From contig JANQKX010000113.1 of assembly GCA_028280915.1 (NCBI GenBank), positions 1 to 6,151 of the forward strand: a stretch of 6,151 bases of DNA. The letters run 5' to 3'. Origin of the DNA: Kiloniellaceae bacterium (GTDB lineage: Bacteria; Pseudomonadota; Alphaproteobacteria; Kiloniellales; Kiloniellaceae). This document shows positions 1 to 6,151 of the stretch, in pieces. The translations under genes and the position numbers were made by a program. Below the pieces are notes generated by a model. It saw only the letters and a program-made list of their open reading frames with translations. It was not told the DNA's origin and ran no database searches. Numbering within the stretch: position 1 is the stretch's first letter; each line of letters opens with the position of its first letter.

Positions 1-1945
<1,945 letters not shown>

Positions 1946-1949
<4 letters not shown>

Positions 1950-2362
1950 GCGGTTCCGGGGAAAGGGCGGCGGAGGAGACGGGGACCCTGCGCCTGGACA
2001 AATGGCTGTGGTACGCGCGCTTTTTCAAGACCCGCAGTTTGGCCACGCAGCTGTGCAACGCGGGTAAGGTCCGGGTGGCCGGGCAGTCGGTAAGCAAGGC
2101 CCATTTGGCCGTGCGCCCGGACATGGTGCTGACCTTTCCCCAGGGTCAGCATGTGCGGGTGATCAAGGTCCTGGCGCTGGGCACCCGGCGCGGCCCCGCC
2201 AAGGAGGCACAAGCCCTCTACGAAGACCTGAAGCCGCCCGAAAAAGCCAGCCGGCTGCCGCGGGACACCCCGGCGCCGGTGGCGCCCCGGGCCGCGGGTG
2301 CCGGTCGCCCCACCAAAAAGGAACGGCGGCAGACCGACAAGTGGCGCGACGGCACGCCTTAG
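1946..2362 (+). CDS. hslR: S4-domain RNA-binding protein, Hsp15 (HslR)-like
   Basis: This 138-residue protein contains an S4 domain from about residue 15 to 75. It opens with LRLDKWLWYARFFKTRS, the hallmark of the Hsp15/HslR group, and continues with GKVRVAG (40-46) and VRPDMVLTF (56-64). AQALYEDL (88-95) follows, and then a basic Pro/Ala-rich tail with KKERRQTDKWR. E. coli Hsp15 is a heat-shock protein that binds free 50S subunits still carrying peptidyl-tRNA and helps recycle stalled nascent chains. The same role here is inferred from the family. The GTG start is the first in frame, has a good ribosome binding site, and lies just upstream of the conserved domain. It overlaps the helicase stop by 4 nt (GTGA), so the two genes are very likely cotranscribed and translationally coupled. 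The length is close to E. coli Hsp15. The call is strong at the family level; one-to-one orthology with hslR is less certain. Confidence 0.88.
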
Positions 2363-2388
2363 ACAGTAGCGTCCGGCGAGAGCCGTGC

Positions 2389-2417
2389 TTGCCCTGAACC
2401 CGGGGGAGGGCTAAAAC
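2389..2417 (+). promoter_or_regulatory. Weak candidate sigma70-type promoter before tsaE
   Basis: TTGCCC (2389-2394) and TAAAAC (2412-2417) are separated by 17 nt, and each matches four of six consensus positions. They lie in the 64-nt gap that breaks the otherwise tight gene packing. Initiation about 6-8 nt downstream would start the transcript almost at the tsaE ATG (2427), giving a nearly leaderless mRNA. This is pattern matching only, and such matches occur by chance. The rest of the gap holds only a 4-bp stem with a GAGA loop (2374-2385). Confidence 0.25.
2405..2410 (+). promoter_or_regulatory. Distant Shine-Dalgarno-like GGAGGG before tsaE
   Basis: GGAGGG is the best purine-rich match upstream of tsaE, but it ends 16 nt before the ATG at 2427, much farther than usual. 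An in-frame TAA at 2412-2414 and the absence of any other start codon between it and 2427 exclude an upstream start. Either spacing is non-optimal or translation relies on another signal. Confidence 0.3.
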
Positions 2418-2426
2418 GCCGCGGTC

Positions 2427-2957
2427 ATGCCCAACTTCGCGCCCGAACAGCGAACGATCCAATTGGAACTGCCCGATCAGGCCGCCACCGCCGCCTTGGC
2501 GCAAGAACTCGCGCCGCGCCTGCGCCCCGGCGATTGGCTGGCGCTCGAGGGTGATCTGGGGGCGGGCAAAACCACCTTCACCCGCGCCTTGGTCAACACC
2601 ATGATGCCGCTCGATCCCGCGTCCGGGTCCCAAGCCGAGGAGGTGCCCAGCCCCACCTTTACGCTGGTGCAGAGCTATGACCGCACCCCGGCCCCGGTGT
2701 GGCATTTTGACCTCTACCGCCTGGAAGACCCGGAGGAGATCTTCGAATTGGGCCTGGAGGAGGCGCTGGCCGACGGCATCACCGTGATGGAGTGGCCGGA
2801 CCGGCTGGGGTCATGGCGGGCGCGCTTGCTGACCGGTGACGGATTGATTCTGGCCTTTGAATTTGGGCTGGAAGACTCCGCGCGCCAGGTTACCATAACG
2901 ACCATGGGTCGCTGGGTCCGACTGGACCTCGGCTGTTGGGCTAAACTGGAGATATGA
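2427..2957 (+). CDS. tsaE: tRNA t6A37 threonylcarbamoyladenosine synthesis ATPase TsaE
   Basis: TsaE is the P-loop ATPase that works with TsaB and TsaD to put threonylcarbamoyl on A37 of ANN-decoding tRNAs in the cytoplasm. The 176-residue product shows the family motifs in order: Walker A GDLGAGKTT (42-50), SPTF (75-78), HFDLYRL with the metal-binding Asp at 95, and EWPDR (122-126). The stretch between Walker A and SPTF (51-74) seems several residues longer than in E. coli TsaE, with a polar DPASGSQAEE segment; this comparison is from memory. The protein is a little longer than typical family members (about 150-160 residues). ATG 2427 is the only start after the in-frame stop at 2412-2414. 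The gene stands 64 nt after the S4 gene, so it may open a new transcription unit. It ends 6 nt before amgK in the same frame, a layout notable because fused TsaE/phosphotransferase proteins exist in some alphaproteobacteria. Confidence 0.95.
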   Translation: MPNFAPEQRTIQLELPDQAATAALAQELAPRLRPGDWLALEGDLGAGKTTFTRALVNTMMPLDPASGSQAEEVPSPTFTLVQSYDRTPAPVWHFDLYRLEDPEEIFELGLEEALADGITVMEWPDRLGSWRARLLTGDGLILAFEFGLEDSARQVTITTMGRWVRLDLGCWAKLEI

Positions 2958-2963
2958 GCGTCG

Positions 2964-3980
2964 GTGACACAGCTTGAACCCCTTTCCGAAGATCGATCGG
3001 CGGCGCGCCACGTCTTTTTGGATCGTGCCGGCTGGCGGAATGCCGAAATCGCGTTGCTGGCCGCCGATGCCTCCTTCCGCTCCTACCACCGGGTGATCGG
3101 GGGCGGGCGCCAAGCCGTGCTGATGGATGCGCCGCCGCCCTTGGAATCCGTCGAGGTTTTCCATCGGGTGCAGCAGATTTTGCTGGATCTTGGTTTTTCC
3201 GTGCCCAAACCCTTGGCCATGGATGTGGCAGAGGGCTTCCTGCTGCTGGAGGATCTGGGAGACCGTACCTTCACCCGGGCCTTGGCGGAAGGAGACGACG
3301 AGGAAGCGCTCTATCGTCTTGCCGTCGACGTCTTGATCGAGCTGCACCGCAAGTGGCGGCCGGGGCCGGATAACCCGCCCGATTATTCCGACCAGTTGCT
3401 GGACGACGAAGCCTTATTGCTGACCGACTGGTACTATGAAGCGGTGGCGGGCCGTCCCATCGATCCTGCGGTTCGCGCCGACTATCTGGCCGCCTGGAAA
3501 AGCCTTTGGCCCCGGGTGCGGCGGGTGCCCCGGTCCTTGGTGCTGCGGGACTATCATGTGGATAATCTGATGACCTTGGCGGGGCGGCCGGGCACGGCCG
3601 GCTGCGGCTTGCTCGACTTTCAAGACGCGGTCTGCGGCGAAGTGACCTACGATCTGGTCTCCCTCTTGCAGGATGCCCGGCGGGATCTCTCCCCCGGCCT
3701 GGAGGCGGCCATGATCGCCCGCTATTTGGCCGCCTTTCCCGAGCTGGACCAGGCGGCCTTCGCGGAATCCTACGCCATTCTGGGCGCCCAGCGCAGCGCC
3801 AAAATCATCGGCATCTTCACCCGCCTGAACCGGCGGGACGGCAAACAAGGTTATCTGCGCCATATCCCGCGGGTGTGGCGCTTGTTGGCGGCGGACTTAC
3901 AGCATCCGGCCCTGAAAGAGGTGCGGGATTGGTTCGACCGGGAACTTCCGGCGCCTCTGCGGGTGCGGCCGACGGCATGA
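2964..3980 (+). CDS. amgK: N-acetylmuramate / N-acetylglucosamine anomeric kinase (AmgK-type, aminoglycoside phosphotransferase fold)
   Basis: AmgK phosphorylates MurNAc (and GlcNAc) at the anomeric position, giving the sugar 1-phosphate used by MurU in peptidoglycan recycling. The 338-residue protein shows LLAADASFRSYHRV (31-44) and the nucleotide-lobe segment MDAPPP (54-59). LLEDLGDRTF (94-103) follows. The catalytic loop is LRDYHVDNL (194-202), with Asp196 as the likely base and Asn201 as a metal ligand. GLLDFQDAV (215-223) carries the second metal-binding Asp218, and YDLVSLLQDARRD (229-241) follows. Leu rather than His before RDYH is, as I recall, normal in alphaproteobacterial members. 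The start is not certain: GTG 2964 is the first possible start after the in-frame TGA (2955-2957) and leaves a normal N-terminus, but GGAG at 2948-2951 is 12 nt away. Adjacency to murU makes the substrate assignment much stronger than the generic kinase fold would. Confidence 0.92.
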   Translation: MTQLEPLSEDRSAARHVFLDRAGWRNAEIALLAADASFRSYHRVIGGGRQAVLMDAPPPLESVEVFHRVQQILLDLGFSVPKPLAMDVAEGFLLLEDLGDRTFTRALAEGDDEEALYRLAVDVLIELHRKWRPGPDNPPDYSDQLLDDEALLLTDWYYEAVAGRPIDPAVRADYLAAWKSLWPRVRRVPRSLVLRDYHVDNLMTLAGRPGTAGCGLLDFQDAVCGEVTYDLVSLLQDARRDLSPGLEAAMIARYLAAFPELDQAAFAESYAILGAQRSAKIIGIFTRLNRRDGKQGYLRHIPRVWRLLAADLQHPALKEVRDWFDRELPAPLRVRPTA

Positions 3981-3986
3981 AAGATT

Positions 3987-3991
3987 GAGGA
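3987..3991 (+). promoter_or_regulatory. Ribosome binding site deciding the murU start
   Basis: GAGGA is placed 5 nt before ATG 3997. It overlaps the alternative in-frame TTG at 3985, so it selects the ATG over the TTG and removes four residues from the longest possible frame. Confidence 0.6.
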
Positions 3992-3996
3992 CAGCA

Positions 3997-4746
3997 ATGG
4001 CTGAAAAAAAACAAAAGATCGCCCGGGCCATGGTGCTCGCCGCTGGCTTCGGCAAGCGCATGCGCCCAATCACCGATACCATACCCAAGCCCTTGGTTGA
4101 AGTGCAGGGACGCACCCTCTTGGATACCATCCTGGATCGACTGGAGGACCATGGCATCGAAGATGCGGTGATCAATCTGCATTATTTAGGGGACAAGATT
4201 AAAGAGCATTTGGCGGACCGGCCATCTCCGGCGGTTCAGTTTTCACCGGAAGCGGAGATTTTGGACACCGGCGGCGGTGTGAAAGCGGCCCTGGGCCTGT
4301 TGGGCCCCGATCCTTTTTTTGTCATTAACGGTGACGTTTGCTGGCTGGACGGACATACCTCCGCCCTAGCGCGCTTGGCGGCTTTGTGGGATTCGGAGCA
4401 GATGGATGCCTTGTTGCTCATGCAGTCCACCGCGCAAGCCTATGGATATGACGGGCGGACCGGCGACTACGTGATGGACCCGGTGGGGCGCCTGCGGCGG
4501 CGGGTAGAGCGGGAAATCGCGCCCTTCCTTTATGGCGGTATCCAGATTGTCCATCCGCGGATTTTTGCCGATTCCGGTGACGGGGCCTTTTCCATGAACG
4601 GGATGTGGGACCGGGCGGAGGCCCAGGGCCGCTTGTGGGGCCTGCGTCACGACGGCTTGTGGTTCCACGTGGGGACGCCTGAATCCATTGGTGAGTTGGA
4701 AGAGGCGCTGCACTATTTGACCATATCGCCGGCCGCCGCCCGTTAG
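3997..4746 (+). CDS. murU: N-acetylmuramate alpha-1-phosphate uridylyltransferase MurU
   Basis: MurU uses UTP to convert MurNAc alpha-1-phosphate to UDP-MurNAc, feeding recycled wall sugar back into peptidoglycan synthesis. The 249-residue protein is a complete sugar-phosphate nucleotidyltransferase. It has the nucleotide-binding signature MVLAAGFGKRMRPIT (12-26) with PKPL (30-33), then EILDTGGGV (87-95) and INGDV with the metal-binding Asp113 (110-114). PFLYGGIQI follows, and WFHVGTPESI (222-231) lies near the C-terminus. INGDV, TGGGV and the C-terminal WFHVGTP fit MurU better than larger glucose-1-phosphate uridylyl- or thymidylyltransferases. It begins 16 nt after amgK, so the two enzymes of consecutive steps are almost surely cotranscribed. 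Codons 3-6 contain a run of eight A (4004-4011), unusual against the GC-rich background. The stop codon lies within a GC-rich inverted repeat (4730-4777). Confidence 0.94.
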   Translation: MAEKKQKIARAMVLAAGFGKRMRPITDTIPKPLVEVQGRTLLDTILDRLEDHGIEDAVINLHYLGDKIKEHLADRPSPAVQFSPEAEILDTGGGVKAALGLLGPDPFFVINGDVCWLDGHTSALARLAALWDSEQMDALLLMQSTAQAYGYDGRTGDYVMDPVGRLRRRVEREIAPFLYGGIQIVHPRIFADSGDGAFSMNGMWDRAEAQGRLWGLRHDGLWFHVGTPESIGELEEALHYLTISPAAAR

Positions 4747-4777
4747 CTTTTCGGGGCCAGTTTAGCGGCGGCGGCCG
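4730..4777 (+). repeat. GC-rich inverted repeat spanning the murU stop codon
   Basis: Positions 4730-4740 (CGGCCGCCGCC) are the exact reverse complement of 4767-4777 (GGCGGCGGCCG). This gives a possible 11-bp stem with a 26-nt loop that contains the murU TAG. No T-rich tract follows the right arm (CCTCTATCGCCC), so it does not look like an intrinsic terminator. It could slow 3' exonuclease decay of the upstream mRNA or affect read-through into addB, but simple GC-rich composition can create such arms by chance. Confidence 0.4.
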
Positions 4778-4829
4778 CCTCTATCGCCCTCGGCTCTTAC
4801 TTTTGGGTGCTGCTGAAAGCTCGCTGCAA
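4747..4829. other. murU-addB intergenic gap, no gene seen
   Basis: These 83 nt contain the right arm of the inverted repeat and a NotI-type GCGGCCGC palindrome (4771-4778). I find no convincing -35/-10 pair and no terminator with a T tract. The frame of addB is open through the gap, but no family-like residues appear there. Read-through from murU is the simplest way addB is expressed. Confidence 0.5.
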
Positions 4830-6151
4830 ATGGCCAAGATATACACCATCCCGCCCCATCAGGCTTTCGCCGATCAATTGGTGGCGGGGATCTTGGCCCG
4901 CTGGGGCGACGATCCCTTGGCGTTATCCCGCGCCACGATCATGCTGCCCACCCGCCGGGCCTGCCGCACCGTGCAGGATGCCTTTTTGCGCACGGCGCCG
5001 GGACAGGCGCTGATCTTGCCGGCGCTCACCCCCATCGGCGACCTGGACGAGGATGAACTTCTGATTTCCGGGGACATGGTAGAGCGGGATGGCATCGGCG
5101 ACCTGACCCTGCCCCCGGCCATGCCCGAGCTCATGCGGCAGCTCCGCTTGACCCGCCTGATTTGGCAATGGAGCGAAAGCCAGGCCGAGGGATCTGGGCA
5201 AGACAAACCCAGCGAGGATCAAGCCCTGGCCCTGGCCGCGGCCCTGGCGCGCTTTTTGGACCAGGTGGAGACCGAAGGCCTGGACTTCGCCCGGCTCGCC
5301 GATCTGGTGCCCCAAGAACATGCCGCTCATTGGCAGCACACCCTGTCCTTTCTTGAGATCATCACCCGGCATTGGCCGGAGATTGAGGCGGAAGCGGGTT
5401 TCATCGGCAAGGCCCGGCGCCGTCAGCTGCTCGCCGAGCATCAGGTGGCGGCTTGGCAGGAAACGCCGCCCCGGGGGCCGGTGGTGATCGCCGGCTCCAC
5501 CGGTTCCATTCCCGCCACGGCCCTGCTGATGAAAGCGGTGTTGGACCTGCCCGATGGGGCGATCATCTTGCCGGGGCTGGACCAGAGCATGCCCGATGAT
5601 GCCTGGTCGGAAGTGACGTCGGACCCCACCCAACCCCAATTCGGCATGTCCCAGCTGTTGACCGCCTTGGAAACGGATCGGCGGCAGGTCGGGCCCTGGC
5701 AGGACGAACCGGCGGTCGGTCATGAAAACGACCGACGCACTCGCTTGCTGTCCCTGGCGCTGTGGCCTGCCGCCGCGACGGCCAAGTGGCCCGAGGGCAT
5801 TCAAAGCCTTCCGGCCTTGGCGGAAGCCGGCGCGCTGGCGGGAATGACGCGGATCGATTGCACCGGGGTGGGCGAGGAAGCTTTGGTGATCGCCTTGCAT
5901 TTGCGCCAGGCCTTGGAAGAACCGGGCCGGACCGCGGCCTTGGTGACCCCGGACCGGAACCTGGCCCGCCGGGTGGCGGCCGAGCTGGCCCGTTGGGGGC
6001 TGGCCGTGGACGATTCGGCGGGAACACCCTTGGCGCAGAGCCCGCCGGGCACCTTTTTGCGCTTGCTGGCCGAGGCCGTGGCCAGCCGGTGGGCGCCGGT
6101 TCCCTTGCTGGCTCTCTTGAAACATCCCGTCGCCCAGGGGGAGGGTAGCCC
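4830..6151 (+). CDS. addB: Double-strand break repair protein AddB, N-terminal part (3' end outside the window)
   Basis: AddB is the second subunit of the AddAB helicase-nuclease, which resects double-strand breaks for RecA-dependent recombination. The frame stays open from ATG 4830 to the window edge, giving 440 codons of a protein that is usually about 1000 residues in alphaproteobacteria. Visible family blocks are the start IYTIPPHQAFADQL (4-17), IMLPTRRACRTVQDAF (37-52) and LPALTPIGDLDEDE (63-76). Farther on are VVIAGSTGSIPAT (218-230), AALVTPDRNLARRVAAEL (369-386) and DDSAGTPL (394-401) followed by PPGTFLRLL. No GxxGxGKT Walker A is present near the N-terminus, unlike Bacillus AddB, so this lobe is probably not an active motor. 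The C-terminal nuclease and iron-sulfur cysteines lie beyond the window. ATG 4830 is chosen because the conserved YTIPP block follows directly; TTG 4803 is also in frame. The ribosome binding site is weak (GAAAG at 4815-4819). It lies 83 nt after murU; addA is expected next. Confidence 0.93.
   Translation, partial: MAKIYTIPPHQAFADQLVAGILARWGDDPLALSRATIMLPTRRACRTVQDAFLRTAPGQALILPALTPIGDLDEDELLISGDMVERDGIGDLTLPPAMPELMRQLRLTRLIWQWSESQAEGSGQDKPSEDQALALAAALARFLDQVETEGLDFARLADLVPQEHAAHWQHTLSFLEIITRHWPEIEAEAGFIGKARRRQLLAEHQVAAWQETPPRGPVVIAGSTGSIPATALLMKAVLDLPDGAIILPGLDQSMPDDAWSEVTSDPTQPQFGMSQLLTALETDRRQVGPWQDEPAVGHENDRRTRLLSLALWPAAATAKWPEGIQSLPALAEAGALAGMTRIDCTGVGEEALVIALHLRQALEEPGRTAALVTPDRNLARRVAAELARWGLAVDDSAGTPLAQSPPGTFLRLLAEAVASRWAPVPLLALLKHPVAQGEGS

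Noticed and set aside
2374..2385. Short hairpin CGGC-GAGA-GCCG after the S4 gene
   Set aside because: It has only four base pairs and no T tract, too weak to call a terminator; GNRA-type loops of this size are common by chance in GC-rich DNA.
2811..3347. 178-residue minus-strand frame over the tsaE-amgK junction
   Set aside because: Both plus-strand genes carry intact catalytic motifs in this interval; the antisense product matches nothing I know.
3985..3996. Upstream TTG start for murU
   Set aside because: It would overlap the GAGGA ribosome binding site and add four non-conserved residues; ATG 3997 has good spacing.
4803..4829. Upstream TTG start for addB
   Set aside because: It adds nine residues unlike the family N-terminus, while ATG 4830 places the YTIPP block at the expected position.
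4923..6125. 400-residue open frame on the minus strand
   Set aside because: It lies wholly antisense to addB, whose protein shows clear family motifs. Its translation is low-complexity and rich in G, Q, R and P with no recognisable motif, as expected from the complement of GC-rich codons.

Overview
The window looks like ordinary vegetative chromosome of a high-GC alphaproteobacterium, most likely from the Rhodospirillales side of the class. That placement is inferred from protein families and gene order: a Suv3-type helicase with the alphaproteobacterial C-terminal extension, an S4/Hsp15-type protein, then the order tsaE - amgK - murU - addB. Codon use is strongly GC-rich at third positions, with frequent TTG for leucine throughout. 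All six genes are on the + strand and coding density is very high. I see no tRNA, rRNA, CRISPR array, insertion sequence, prophage or attachment site, and no compositional break suggesting recent transfer.

Layout. Positions 1-1949 hold the 3' part of a large Suv3-like RNA/DNA helicase gene whose 5' end lies outside the window. Its stop overlaps by 4 nt the GTG start of an S4-domain RNA-binding protein (1946-2362). A 64-nt gap follows (2363-2426), carrying a weak candidate promoter. Next comes tsaE (2427-2957), an ATPase for tRNA t6A37 synthesis. After only 6 nt, and in the same reading frame, comes an AmgK-type amino-sugar kinase (2964-3980). Sixteen nt later is a MurU-type nucleotidyltransferase (3997-4746). 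After an 83-nt gap, addB begins at 4830 and runs off the right edge.

How the genes fit together. The helicase and S4 protein form a translationally coupled RNA-metabolism pair. AmgK and MurU form the anabolic peptidoglycan-recycling route, in which MurNAc is converted to MurNAc-1-phosphate and then to UDP-MurNAc. This bypasses early de novo steps including the fosfomycin target MurA. TsaE (tRNA modification) and AddB (double-strand-break repair with AddA, presumably just downstream) are neighbours by conserved gene order rather than by pathway.

No new defence or mobile system is visible. The most interesting local feature is that tsaE and amgK are in the same frame, separated by one TGA and two further codons. 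Bifunctional TsaE/phosphotransferase fusions are known in other alphaproteobacteria.
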